Shown here: piece after piece, positions 1-7,734 of the stretch | Layout: each line of letters begins with the position of its first letter | Position numbering within the stretch: the stretch's first letter is position 1 | Assembly (NCBI GenBank): GCA_964368445.1 | Contig: CAYJAY010000009.1 | Span: 1-64,000 of the forward strand | DNA from: CAYJAY01 sp964368445 | GTDB taxonomy: Bacteria > Bacillota > Clostridia > Oscillospirales > Ruminococcaceae | Length of the DNA: 64,000 nucleotides | Reading direction: 5' to 3' | The notes under the pieces: generated by a model | What the model saw: the letters and a program-made list of their open reading frames with translations, nothing else | Databases searched by the model: none | What the model was told of the DNA's origin: nothing | Position numbers and translations under genes: made by a program

Positions 1-275
1 TCTATCGAAACATAGCTTCGATGGAAAAAGAGGGGCTTTTGTTCCGTGTTGCAAGCGAAAACACAAGCGAAAAGCTTTATCGTTATGTAGATCATGAAAG
101 TTGTTGCGGGGTTATACATCTTATATGTGAAAAATGCAACACGACACACCATTTAAGCAAACATGTTTCCGAGATGATTTCGGGGTTGGCGTTTGAAAAC
201 TTTAACTTTTCTGTCAACAAACAAAAGGCGGTAATATATGGATTGTGCGACAATTGTTCGCAAATTCAGATTTGA
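1..275 (+). CDS. Fur-family metalloregulator, probable zinc regulator (3' part)
   Basis: The reading frame is open from the first base and reads YRNIASMEKEGLLFRV before the rest, which matches the end of the Fur winged-helix domain, so the true start lies upstream of the window. The C-terminal part has the Fur dimerisation-domain pattern: CEKC followed about 36 residues later by CDNC, the structural zinc site, with a His-containing HHL stretch between. It stops only 34 bp before a zinc-importer binding protein and is very probably in the same transcript. That neighbourhood points to a Zur-type zinc-sensing repressor, but Fur, PerR and Zur cannot be separated reliably from this fragment. Confidence 0.85.
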   Translation, partial: YRNIASMEKEGLLFRVASENTSEKLYRYVDHESCCGVIHLICEKCNTTHHLSKHVSEMISGLAFENFNFSVNKQKAVIYGLCDNCSQIQI

Positions 276-309
276 AAATAAATTATAATTTTGGGGGAAT
301 GAGTGTTTT

Positions 310-1416
310 ATGAAAAAAGGATTTTTTAAGTTGCTATTGATTGTCGTGGTTACGTTGTCTATGCTACTTTCTGCTTGTGGACAACCAATTGAGCAAACGA
401 CGACAGATCAGCCGACAAACAACGAAGAGGCACAAAAATTAAAGGTTATTGCGACGACGTTTCCAATCTATGATTGGTTAAGAGAGATAATAGGGGAAAA
501 TTCTGAAACAATAGAGCTTTCTTTACTTGTAGATAACGGCGTTGACCTACACAGTTTCCAACCTTCAACACAGGATATTGCCAATATATCAACCACAGAT
601 ATGTTTGTTTATAACGGCGGAGAATCGGACTTCTGGGTAAAAGAGGTATTAGAACAGGCGGTCAATCAAGAGATGATAGCAATTAATTTGATGGATGAGC
701 TTGGCGATGAGCTAGAGGTTGAAGAGCTTGTCGAAGGAATGCAGGAGGATGACCACTCTCACGCTCATGACGAGGACGCTCACGATCATGACGAGGACGA
801 ACACGACCACGACGAGGACGCTCATGACCACGACGAACACGCGCACGATGAGGATGCACACGACCACGACGAAACGGCACATTACGATGAACATATTTGG
901 TTGTCGCTTGAAAATGCCGAAGAGTTGGTGGAAACTTTGTCGGGTTATCTAGGGCAGTTTGACCCTCAAAATGCGATAATATATCAAACTAACGCTCAAA
1001 ATTATATTACAAAACTTGAACAACTTGACGAAAGATATGAGCAAACGATTGAAGCGGCGACAAGGGATACGATTTTGGTTGCGGACAGGTTTCCGTTTAG
1101 ATATCTTGTAGACGACTATGACATCAACTATTACGCCACGTTTTCCGGTTGTTCTGCCGAAACCGAAGCAAGCTTTGAAACTATTGCTTTTTTGGCGAAT
1201 AAAATTGATGAGCTCGAAGTTCAAAATGTGCTCATGATAGACGGCGGAAACCAAAGTATTCCGACAACGATTATAAACACAAGTGAAAATAGTGACGCAC
1301 AAGTTTTGGTTTTAGATTCGATACAATCGGTTGATAGAGATGATATACAAAACGGGGTTACCTATCTTTCTGTTATGGAACAAAATCTAGAGGTTTTGAA
1401 AACAGCGTTAAGCTAA
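310..1416 (+). CDS. znuA: Zinc ABC transporter substrate-binding lipoprotein
   Basis: Extracellular zinc-capturing lipoprotein (cluster A-I metal-binding family) that feeds the ZnuC/ZnuB importer encoded next. A signal peptide ends in the lipobox LLSAC (Cys23), so the mature protein is membrane-anchored. The metal-site motifs DLHSFQP and DEHIWLS are present. A His/Asp/Glu-rich loop occupies about residues 147-195, with 15 histidines, as is usual for zinc rather than manganese binders. The third ligand region reads ADRFPFRY where many relatives have a His-containing motif, so the coordination may differ. The upstream Fur/Zur-like gene probably regulates it. Confidence 0.93.
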   Translation: MKKGFFKLLLIVVVTLSMLLSACGQPIEQTTTDQPTNNEEAQKLKVIATTFPIYDWLREIIGENSETIELSLLVDNGVDLHSFQPSTQDIANISTTDMFVYNGGESDFWVKEVLEQAVNQEMIAINLMDELGDELEVEELVEGMQEDDHSHAHDEDAHDHDEDEHDHDEDAHDHDEHAHDEDAHDHDETAHYDEHIWLSLENAEELVETLSGYLGQFDPQNAIIYQTNAQNYITKLEQLDERYEQTIEAATRDTILVADRFPFRYLVDDYDINYYATFSGCSAETEASFETIAFLANKIDELEVQNVLMIDGGNQSIPTTIINTSENSDAQVLVLDSIQSVDRDDIQNGVTYLSVMEQNLEVLKTALS

Positions 1417-1427
1417 GGAAAATATAA

Positions 1428-2114
1428 ATGAAACAATTTGTTTGCGAAAATTTGGCTGTCGGGTATGACGGCAACGCGGTTCAACACGGCATTAATCTGT
1501 CGATTAATAGCGGAGACTATCTTTGTATAGTCGGCAAAAACGGTGCAGGGAAAACAACACTTATGAAAACAATACTGGGGCTTATCCCCCCGGTATCGGG
1601 GAAAATGTCGCTTGGTGAAAATCTTGACACAACCGACATTGGATATCTTCCGCAACAAACACAAATTCAAAAAGATTTTCCGGCGTCGGTTTTTGAGGTT
1701 GTTCTTTCGGGCAACATAAACAAACACGGCAAAAGGTTTTATTATAACAGAGCGGAAAAACAAAAGAGCCTTGAGCTTATGGACAAGATAGGCATATTAG
1801 AGCTTAAAAACAAAAGCTATAGCAAACTTTCGGGAGGACAACAACAAAGGGTTTTGTTGACAAGGGCACTTTGTGCCACAGCAAAGGTTTTGTTGGTTGA
1901 CGAGCCAACAGCAGGGCTTGACGAACATGCGGGAAAAGAGCTGTATAACATAATCGAAAGATTGAACAAAGAAGGTGTCACAATTATCATGATTACCCAC
2001 GAGACCCAAAATGCCATTAACTATGCTAATTATGTTTTAAGTTTAAACGAAAGTGCACAGTTCATGACCAAAAGCGAATATATCGAACAGACTAGAGGTG
2101 GCGACAGTGAGTAA
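1428..2114 (+). CDS. znuC: Zinc ABC transporter ATP-binding protein
   Basis: Cytoplasmic ATPase of the zinc importer. The 228-residue protein has Walker A GKNGAGKTT near residue 38, the Q-loop, the ABC signature LSGGQQQR, Walker B VLLVDEP and the switch His in MITHET. It starts 11 bp after znuA and its end overlaps the permease gene, so the three are cotranscribed and probably translationally coupled. Length is normal for the family. Confidence 0.94.
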   Translation: MKQFVCENLAVGYDGNAVQHGINLSINSGDYLCIVGKNGAGKTTLMKTILGLIPPVSGKMSLGENLDTTDIGYLPQQTQIQKDFPASVFEVVLSGNINKHGKRFYYNRAEKQKSLELMDKIGILELKNKSYSKLSGGQQQRVLLTRALCATAKVLLVDEPTAGLDEHAGKELYNIIERLNKEGVTIIMITHETQNAINYANYVLSLNESAQFMTKSEYIEQTRGGDSE

Positions 2115-2952
2115 TATTTTAAGTGATCTTTCGTTGTATTTTTCGTACGATTTCGTAATATATGCGTTTGTAGTGGGTGTTTTGATTGCGCTTTGTTCGT
2201 CGCTCTTGGGCGCGACGTTGGTTTTGAAAAGATTTTCTTACATAGGCGACGGGCTTTCACATATTGCGTTTGGCGCTATAGCGGTTGCTTCAATTTTAAA
2301 GATAACGAACCAGAATTTTTTGGTGTTTCCGATAACCGCAGTTTGCGCCGTGTTGCTTTTAAAAATTGGGCAAAACACAAAGGTTAACGGAGATGCCGCA
2401 ATAGCTATGATGTCGGTTGGGTCGATGGCGGTTGGATATTTTCTTTTGAACATATTTCCGGTGTCGACAAACCTTGCCGGTGATGTCTGCACAACGCTAT
2501 TTGGTTCGACTTCGATACTGACATTAACGCAAACCGATGTAGTTATCTGTTTAATATTAGCGGTGTTTGTCATATCGGTTTTTGTGTTATACTACAACAA
2601 GATTTTTTCAATAACGTTTGACGAGACGTTCGCACAAGCTACCGGCGTTCAAGTCCAACGATATAATTTTATTCTTGCAATAACCGTTGCTGCGGTGATT
2701 GTTATAGCGATTAATCTTGTAGGGTCGCTTTTAATTTCGGCATTAGTAGTGTTTCCGGCGCTTAGCTCTATGCGGCTTTTCGGAAATTTTAAATCGGTTA
2801 TAATCTGCTCTGCGGTTATTTCGGTTTTTTGTGCCGTTGTCGGAATGTTGGTGTCGATTATTTTTGGCACGCCGGTGGGATCTACCATTGTAATTATGAA
2901 CATACTAACTTTTGGATTATCCGTTTTGATTTGTAAAATTTTAAGGATTTAA
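2107..2952 (+). CDS. znuB: Zinc ABC transporter permease
   Basis: Polytopic membrane subunit of the ABC-3 family (ZnuB/AdcB), with several hydrophobic helices and the family stretch SSLLGATLVLKRFSYIGDGLSH near the N-terminus. The GTG at 2107 is chosen because GAGGTG lies at a proper distance upstream. A GTG three codons earlier (2098) would sit inside that ribosome site. The gene overlaps the end of znuC by 8 bases. It forms the zinc channel with ZnuC on the inside and ZnuA outside. Confidence 0.92.
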   Translation: MSNILSDLSLYFSYDFVIYAFVVGVLIALCSSLLGATLVLKRFSYIGDGLSHIAFGAIAVASILKITNQNFLVFPITAVCAVLLLKIGQNTKVNGDAAIAMMSVGSMAVGYFLLNIFPVSTNLAGDVCTTLFGSTSILTLTQTDVVICLILAVFVISVFVLYYNKIFSITFDETFAQATGVQVQRYNFILAITVAAVIVIAINLVGSLLISALVVFPALSSMRLFGNFKSVIICSAVISVFCAVVGMLVSIIFGTPVGSTIVIMNILTFGLSVLICKILRI

Positions 2953-2956
2953 TGTT

Positions 2957-3505
2957 ATGAATAATACTAATCTCTCCTTAAAAGATAGACAAAAAATCTC
3001 TGTTAAAAACCATATATTAAAGCTTTTAACTCGATTTTTTGCATCTTTTTTTAGTCAATATTATTATAAGAAAATTTTTGTTATTATCATTGTGATATCG
3101 ATGATGTTGCTTGTTGCCTCTTGTGGACAAACCTCGCAAGAGGATGTTTCTAACGAAGTTCAACAAATCGACATAGATCTAACTGAGATGAGTGGAACAA
3201 TGGTTTATTCACAGATTTATGATATGATGATAAATCCATTAGACTATATGGGACAAACGATAAAGCTTGAGGGCGAATTTTACTGGGAATACTATCAACC
3301 TTTGGACGAGACGTATTATTTTGTCATTATAAAAGATGCGACGGGGTGTTGTCCGCAAGGGTTGGAGTTTGTAAACAACAGTGACGTCGAGTTTCCCGAA
3401 AGCGGAACGGTTATCGAAATGGTTGGGGTGTTTGATAAATATCAAGAGGGCAACAATGAATTTTTCAGGATAACAACCGACGAGATAGTATATCAAGAGA
3501 TATAA
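2957..3505 (+). CDS. Accessory lipoprotein of the zinc operon
   Basis: A 182-residue protein starting 4 bp after znuB with AAGGA upstream, so it is the last gene of the zinc operon. A hydrophobic helix (about residues 40-55) ends at VASC (Cys56), a lipobox. The roughly 40-residue basic segment before the helix is much longer than a usual lipoprotein leader. The mature part resembles the C-terminal domain of the YcgQ/TIGR03943 type, with a CCPQGLEF motif that could bind metal. Function is unknown; a role in zinc handling is inferred from position. Confidence 0.7.
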   Translation: MNNTNLSLKDRQKISVKNHILKLLTRFFASFFSQYYYKKIFVIIIVISMMLLVASCGQTSQEDVSNEVQQIDIDLTEMSGTMVYSQIYDMMINPLDYMGQTIKLEGEFYWEYYQPLDETYYFVIIKDATGCCPQGLEFVNNSDVEFPESGTVIEMVGVFDKYQEGNNEFFRITTDEIVYQEI

Positions 3506-3523
3506 TGTGAATAAAAACTTTAT

Positions 3524-3550
3524 AAACCTCCACCTGAAGGTGGAGGTTTT
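3524..3550 (+). terminator. Terminator of the zinc operon
   Basis: A perfect 12-bp stem (AAACCTCCACCT with its complement, 2-base centre) followed by a short T run, 18 bp after the accessory lipoprotein. A weaker A/T-rich hairpin with a T6 tail follows at about 3585-3611. Confidence 0.8.
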
Positions 3551-3769
3551 GGAAATAATCTACAGAATTGTTTAATTAAAAAACAAAAAGGCTAATTATT
3601 TGGCTTTTTTGGTGTAATTTTATAAAATATTGCAAAAAGAACAGACTATATAATATGTTGCTTTTTTTTGCAAAATAATATATAATTAACACTGGTATGC
3701 AAATGAATAAATTATTACAAAAATTTGTATAATTAATTTTATGGGTACACTAAATGAATTACAAGGGTA

Positions 3770-3859
3770 AGTTTGAAAATAAATTTTCAAACTGGAAATT
3801 TTGTGTTTTTCGGTCTTGCAACCGAAATTTCGTAACTATATTAAAGAACAGTTGCGAAA
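3770..3859 (+). promoter_or_regulatory. Structured leader upstream of tandem pilin genes
   Basis: This lies in a 399-base gap before the first pilin gene. Three consecutive hairpins are visible: AGTTTGAAAAT paired with its complement (3770-3793), TTTCGGT/ACCGAAA (3808-3827), and TTTCGTAACT/AGTTGCGAAA with one G-U pair (3828-3859). Forty-five bases then lead to the start codon. No T run follows, so this does not look like a terminator. It matches no riboswitch I recognise. The gap before it (3612-3769) is very AT-rich with no gene. Confidence 0.45.
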
Positions 3860-3904
3860 CCGCCCAAAACGTTCCACCTGATGAAGAAAGGAATCATCAT
3901 AATA

Positions 3905-4471
3905 ATGAAAAAAACTAATAAAGGCTTTACATTAGTTGAACTTATAATTGTTGTTGCAATTATAGCCGTGCTAGCCGCTGTTCTAGCTCCACAATATCTA
4001 AGATATGTCGAGCGCTCAAGGGAGGCAAACGACATTCAGGTTGCGACCCAAATAATGAGGGCGGCGACGGTGGCTATGAATGACCCGATTAATAATGTGC
4101 CGTCAGGGGCTCAAGTAGAAATTACTTGGTATACAGCAACTACTCCGCCGGCTATGAATGGCTATGGATCAGATCCAGGAGCAATAGGGCTTGCGGAAGC
4201 TTCTGGAAATACTCACTTGCTGGGTAATAATGGCGAAACAGGTGGACAAGTACAACAGCGTTTTAGGTTTGCTATAATTTCGACTATGGGGCTTACTCAT
4301 CCAAATCATACAAATCCAACTTTTGCAGGCAATGGTGGCTATGATAGTCTTGGGGTTGAAGGTCAATCAAATGTAGCCAATACGGTTGATTTTTCTTTTC
4401 AAATAAATTCAACAACAGGCGAAATAACGGATATTCCAACTGAATGGGTAGACCTTGGAATTAAAGGGTAG
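3905..4471 (+). CDS. Type IV pilin-like protein 1
   Basis: A 188-residue class III signal-peptide protein. The short basic leader MKKTNKG is followed by FTLVELIIVVAIIAVLAAV, with cleavage expected after Gly7 by prepilin peptidase and the conserved Glu at mature position 5. The hydrophobic N-terminal helix is followed by a globular domain without the cysteine pair of classic PilA. ATG 3905 is preferred over the in-frame ATG 3881 because AAAGGA precedes it and because 3881 would give an unusually long leader. It is followed after 22 bp by a paralogue. No pilus assembly genes are nearby, so the assembly machine must be encoded elsewhere. Confidence 0.87.
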   Translation: MKKTNKGFTLVELIIVVAIIAVLAAVLAPQYLRYVERSREANDIQVATQIMRAATVAMNDPINNVPSGAQVEITWYTATTPPAMNGYGSDPGAIGLAEASGNTHLLGNNGETGGQVQQRFRFAIISTMGLTHPNHTNPTFAGNGGYDSLGVEGQSNVANTVDFSFQINSTTGEITDIPTEWVDLGIKG

Positions 4472-4493
4472 TTTTTACAAGAGAGGATTTAAT

Positions 4494-5051
4494 ATGCATT
4501 TTAAAAACAACAAAGGTTTTACTTTAGTAGAACTTATTATAGTTATAGCGATAATTGTTATATTGGCAACAGTTCTAGCCCCACAATACACAAGATATGT
4601 TGAAAGAAGCAGAGAGTCAAATGATCTTCAAATTGCAACTTCAATAATGGACGCAACGATTGTCGCGATTTCAGACCCGAAAAATGAAGTGCCTAGCAAT
4701 GCTTTTATAAGAGTTGCTTGGTTAACGGCAAACGGAGGGCAAACCATTGAGGTTGGAGAAGCAAGTGATTCAGGAATAACAAGACTTGAACATTCTAACG
4801 GGTTATATTTATATGAACATCTTGAGAATGAAATAAAAGCAATTATTTCACAGGGGGCATCTTTTGGCGCAGAGTCTGCCGTTGGAAAAAGTCAACACTT
4901 TGTGTTTGGGGTTGATGTAGACACCGGTAGAATTGAGGTTGCGGGAACTAACCCAACCCCCGACGCAAATGGTTGGAATGCCGGTAGCGGGCTGTGGGTT
5001 TCGGAAATCGGCGTTAATGCACCGCTTGGATCTTTCCATTTTCATTATTAA
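4494..5051 (+). CDS. Type IV pilin-like protein 2
   Basis: A 185-residue paralogue of the preceding gene with leader MHFKNNKG then FTLVELIIVIAI, the prepilin peptidase site. The first 60 residues are strongly alike between the two, including LAPQYTRYVERSRESNDLQ, whereas the C-terminal domains differ. GAGAGGA lies upstream of ATG 4494. The pair looks like a tandem duplication followed by divergence of the exposed domain. Major or minor pilin, or a pseudopilin of a secretion system, are all possible. Confidence 0.87.
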   Translation: MHFKNNKGFTLVELIIVIAIIVILATVLAPQYTRYVERSRESNDLQIATSIMDATIVAISDPKNEVPSNAFIRVAWLTANGGQTIEVGEASDSGITRLEHSNGLYLYEHLENEIKAIISQGASFGAESAVGKSQHFVFGVDVDTGRIEVAGTNPTPDANGWNAGSGLWVSEIGVNAPLGSFHFHY

Positions 5052-5072
5052 GAAGACTGTTTAAACAAAATT

Positions 5073-5122
5073 AAAAAAGACAAAAACATTATGCTAAAAA
5101 GGCACAGTGTTTTTGTCTTTTT
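5073..5122. terminator. Bidirectional terminator between convergent genes
   Basis: AAAAAAGACAAAAACA pairs with TGTTTTTGTCTTTTT across a 19-base loop. A-rich on one side and T-rich on the other, it can end both the pilin transcript and the minus-strand B12 uptake transcript. Confidence 0.8.
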
Positions 5123-5134
5123 GTTTTGCAAAGT

Positions 5135-5644
5135 TTAGCCACCCAAGCTCGACACGCTTAAAAATTTATTTAAAGCGTTAGACAACGGTTTATACAATAA
5201 AAGCACGCTGAAAAAATTTCCGACACAATGTGCAAAATCAAACGTTATGCCGGCTATGATATACGATATTCCGCCACCCGGCCCGCCCGTTATAAAATAG
5301 GGGATAGAGGTAAGCGTTCCGAACAAAATTCCGAATATTCCGGCTATGACAGCAAGCACAATCGGGTTGGTTGTTTTTAAAAGATAAACGATTAAAAACA
5401 AAATTGTCCAAACATACATATATGTAACCCACCAAATCCCAAAACCATACACCAAACCTTGAAGTAAAACAAATGTGTAGATAATAAAAAGTGTTTTCTT
5501 TTTAAAAGCTCCTGTGTATATTATGACAAGCAGCGAAACAAGCTCGATGTTTGGTAGGGGAGCTAGCGCTATTTGGGCAACAAACATAATGGCGGCACAA
5601 AGGGCATAAAGCACCAAACTTCTGTAAGTTGAGGTAGTAGCCAT
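5135..5644 (-). CDS. ECF transporter S component, probable cobalamin uptake
   Basis: A 169-residue, very hydrophobic protein with about five to six membrane segments, of the size and character of an energy-coupling-factor S (substrate-capturing) subunit. No EcfA or EcfT gene is adjacent, so it should use a shared (group II) energising module encoded elsewhere. It lies 4 bp downstream of a DUF4430 protein in a transcript headed by a cobalamin riboswitch, so the substrate is inferred to be vitamin B12 or a precursor. A GGPGGGISYI loop is a conspicuous feature. Confidence 0.82.
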   Translation of the reverse strand: MATTSTYRSLVLYALCAAIMFVAQIALAPLPNIELVSLLVIIYTGAFKKKTLFIIYTFVLLQGLVYGFGIWWVTYMYVWTILFLIVYLLKTTNPIVLAVIAGIFGILFGTLTSIPYFITGGPGGGISYIIAGITFDFAHCVGNFFSVLLLYKPLSNALNKFLSVSSLGG

Positions 5645-5648
5645 TTGA

Positions 5649-6050
5649 CTAATATCCTATGATAAGGGAAATTTCAAAGTTGTCGCCGTCATAGATTGGG
5701 GTTGTGTCAACTCCGGTCTCAACATATTCGCCACGTTTTGTGAACGACCACCATTCTTGGTTTGCGTCGTCGACGGTATACCCGTCAACCGTTTTGACAA
5801 AAAGTCCAAAATCGCTTTCTTCCCCCGCTATAATTCCCTCAGGTTCGAGAGCGTCACGCAGGAATTCGGCGTCCGTTTGAACGGTTAGTTGGTTTTGTGA
5901 ACCGTCTTTAGCCGTAATAGTTATACCTATCTCTTTTGAGCCTGTTGCAGTTTCGGGTTGATAGGCATACCAAAGAGCGGCAAACAATCCGATTAAAAAA
6001 GCAAGTATACAGATAGATGTGATTAGAATTTTTTTGTTTTTTGTTGACAT
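5649..6050 (-). CDS. DUF4430 membrane-anchored protein, probable corrinoid binder
   Basis: 133 residues with an N-terminal membrane anchor (about residues 8-28) and one extracellular DUF4430 domain, a family related to the C-terminal domain of mammalian transcobalamin/intrinsic factor. Typical features are the LRDALEPEGII-like segment and the NQEWWSFTKRGEYVETGVD stretch. It is the first gene under the cobalamin riboswitch and is followed by an ECF S component. I infer that it captures cobalamin at the cell surface and hands it to the transporter. The ribosome site GGAGG lies within the 3' arm of the riboswitch terminator. Confidence 0.85.
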   Translation of the reverse strand: MSTKNKKILITSICILAFLIGLFAALWYAYQPETATGSKEIGITITAKDGSQNQLTVQTDAEFLRDALEPEGIIAGEESDFGLFVKTVDGYTVDDANQEWWSFTKRGEYVETGVDTTPIYDGDNFEISLIIGY

Positions 6051-6087
6051 AAAAAAGCCTCCATTTCATTTTTAAATGAATCGGAGG
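6051..6087 (-). terminator. Riboswitch expression-platform hairpin (terminator and SD mask)
   Basis: On the minus strand, CCTCCGATTCATTT pairs with AAATGAAATGGAGG (one mismatch) and is followed by a T6 tract ending at the start codon of the DUF4430 gene. The GGAGG in the 3' arm is also that gene's ribosome binding site, so one hairpin could stop transcription and hide the SD site. Confidence 0.8.
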
Positions 6088-6109
6088 ATACAAAAGAGCA
6101 TAAAAAGCC

Positions 6110-6333
6110 CTTGCACCCACACCGATACCACGCAGTGTCAGTAGCCACAATGTTCTTGAAGTCGGTTTTCTGGCTTGAACATCAAACGCTTTTGTTTCGC
6201 CTTCCCAAAATTAATCAGTGGCATACCTGAAACAAAAACTCTGTTCTCACAGCGACGGGTTCGCACAGGATTTTAACCTGTTTCCCATGTTGCAAACTGC
6301 AACTCAACAAGAACCTTAAACTATTAAACTGTA
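6110..6333 (-). promoter_or_regulatory. Adenosylcobalamin riboswitch
   Basis: Reading the minus strand, the conserved B12 aptamer elements occur in the right order: AACAGGTTAAAATCCTG with GCGAACCCG, then GCCACTG (6216-6222), GGGAAGGC (6199-6206) and a B12-box-like GCCAGAAAACCGAC (6161-6174). It sits between a strong minus-strand promoter and a terminator hairpin and controls B12 uptake genes. Such elements turn genes off when cobalamin is abundant. Confidence 0.93.
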
Positions 6334-6339
6334 GTTAAT

Positions 6340-6367
6340 ATTATATAGTAAATATTTTTTAAGTCAA
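6340..6367 (-). promoter_or_regulatory. SigA-type promoter of the B12 uptake operon
   Basis: On the minus strand, TTGACT, a 16-base spacer and TATAAT lie just upstream of the riboswitch. The transcript would start near 6333. Confidence 0.75.
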
Positions 6368-6372
6368 TATCT

Positions 6373-7281
6373 TTATTCAATAATTTTGTTATAATTTATG
6401 TTATCTATCTCGTCAAATACAAAACCTTGAAGTTTAACTTGTTTTATAAATTCATCAAGTATTTCGGCGTTTGTTGAAGAAACGGTGTGAAGAAGATAGA
6501 TGCCGCCGCCATGTGCAGACGACACAAGTTTTTGCAAACTTTCTTGTGGGTCGGGTTGGTTGTCGGTTTCCCAATCGAGATATGCAAAACTCCAAAAGAT
6601 GCTTTTGTATCCAAGGCTTTGAACAAGGCTCAACGTTTGTTCGGAAAATTCTCCTTTGGGAAATCTAAAAAGAGTCATCTCATAGTTGAACTGTTCCAAC
6701 ACCATGTTGTGTAGGTTCATAACATCGTCGGTGGCGTCTTGTATCGAGATTTCGGGAAGAGTTAGGTGTCTTTCTGTGTGGTTAGCGAGAATATGTCCGT
6801 CGTCGATTATTCTTTGAACGATGAGCGGTTCGCGTTCGAGATAGTCACCCGTTATGAAAAATGTTCCCTTTATATTATTTTGATTTAAGATGTCGATGAT
6901 CGTTTCGGTGTATCCGTTTTCATATCCTAAATCAAACGTCAAATAGATTGTGTTAGATTCCGATGGATAGAGAAACACACCGCCCAAGTCGGAATACTGA
7001 TTTTGTGCGTTAACCGCGTCGGTAGGCTGATTTGAAGCGTTTCGGCTTTTGCCAAGTCCCCAACCTATCTTGTTGTCCGAAAGGTTGCTAATCGGTATAT
7101 CCTGTTGAATAGAAGAGGCTTCCGACTCGTGGCTATATGGTTCGTTTACGGCCGAGTTTGTGCGGCTTTGTTGTTCGTTTGCTATTTCGGCAGGCGTTTT
7201 GTTTTCAACTGTCAACAATATAACCGCCACCATCAACAGAAAAGCCGAGCAAGAAAGCACCAATGTTTTAAAAATATTCAT
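6373..7281 (-). CDS. Polysaccharide deacetylase, PdaA-like
   Basis: A 302-residue exported enzyme with an N-terminal signal/anchor helix, a linker, and a NodB-fold carbohydrate esterase 4 domain. The order resembles spore-cortex PdaA: the WGLGKSRN segment, then TFDLGYENGYT (motif 1), NHTERH (motif 2 metal histidines), RFPKGEFS (motif 3) and LLHT (motif 5). PdaA-type enzymes de-N-acetylate muramic acid to make muramic delta-lactam in the spore cortex, which fits this spore former. The start has AAAAGGAAA upstream. A role in vegetative peptidoglycan modification cannot be excluded. Confidence 0.88.
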   Translation of the reverse strand: MNIFKTLVLSCSAFLLMVAVILLTVENKTPAEIANEQQSRTNSAVNEPYSHESEASSIQQDIPISNLSDNKIGWGLGKSRNASNQPTDAVNAQNQYSDLGGVFLYPSESNTIYLTFDLGYENGYTETIIDILNQNNIKGTFFITGDYLEREPLIVQRIIDDGHILANHTERHLTLPEISIQDATDDVMNLHNMVLEQFNYEMTLFRFPKGEFSEQTLSLVQSLGYKSIFWSFAYLDWETDNQPDPQESLQKLVSSAHGGGIYLLHTVSSTNAEILDEFIKQVKLQGFVFDEIDNINYNKIIE

Positions 7282-7394
7282 ATTAATTTCCTTTTAAATA
7301 AAAAAATACCAGCATTGCGTATACAACACTAGTATTTGTAAAAATCTCGGATTTATTTAATAGGATGTTAAAAAAATTTAATTGTCTATACAGT

Positions 7395-7733
7395 TTAATT
7401 GTTTTCGTTAACGATAACAACAACCTTTGCCGGCATACAAACTGCGTTTTCAAATGGATTTCTGATGTATCCAAAACCCTCACAAAGATGGTCGGGACAA
7501 AGCGATTGTACAAACCGAACAGCCCCGCTAGAAACCTCAAGCGTTACATGATAGTCTGCCTCATAAGAATAGATGTTATCAATCGAAAGGTCGATGGTAT
7601 CGATTATTTCACCATTATAATATACATCTGCTCTTGTGTTGCTTGAACTGTTAAGGTTGATAATCAAGGCGGCTAAAAGTGAAACAGCAAGCAAGCTTAA
7701 AACAATAATAATTTCAAATTTTCTTTTTTTCAT
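7395..7733 (-). CDS. NusG domain II family protein
   Basis: 112 residues: an N-terminal membrane helix (about residues 6-26) and an exported domain of the NusG_II family (PF07009), with the characteristic CPDHLC cysteine pair and the NAVCMPAKVVV ending. Proteins of this family are common in Clostridia, often beside FMN-related or flavin transport genes, but their role is unknown. I chose ATG 7733 because it begins the basic MKKRK leader; the alternative at 7751 adds only six residues. No clear SD site is present. A 15-bp palindrome containing TATAAT lies directly before the start. Confidence 0.82.
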   Translation of the reverse strand: MKKRKFEIIIVLSLLAVSLLAALIINLNSSSNTRADVYYNGEIIDTIDLSIDNIYSYEADYHVTLEVSSGAVRFVQSLCPDHLCEGFGYIRNPFENAVCMPAKVVVIVNENN

Positions 7734-7734
7734 G

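Noticed and set aside
683..952. Long overlapping frames on both strands over the His-rich part of znuA
   Set aside because: They arise from the repetitive CAC/GAC codons of the His/Asp-rich loop; znuA explains the region.
3612..3904. Cyclic di-GMP riboswitch before the pilin genes
   Set aside because: The hairpins do not show the conserved class I bases and class II could not be confirmed by eye; kept as an unassigned leader.
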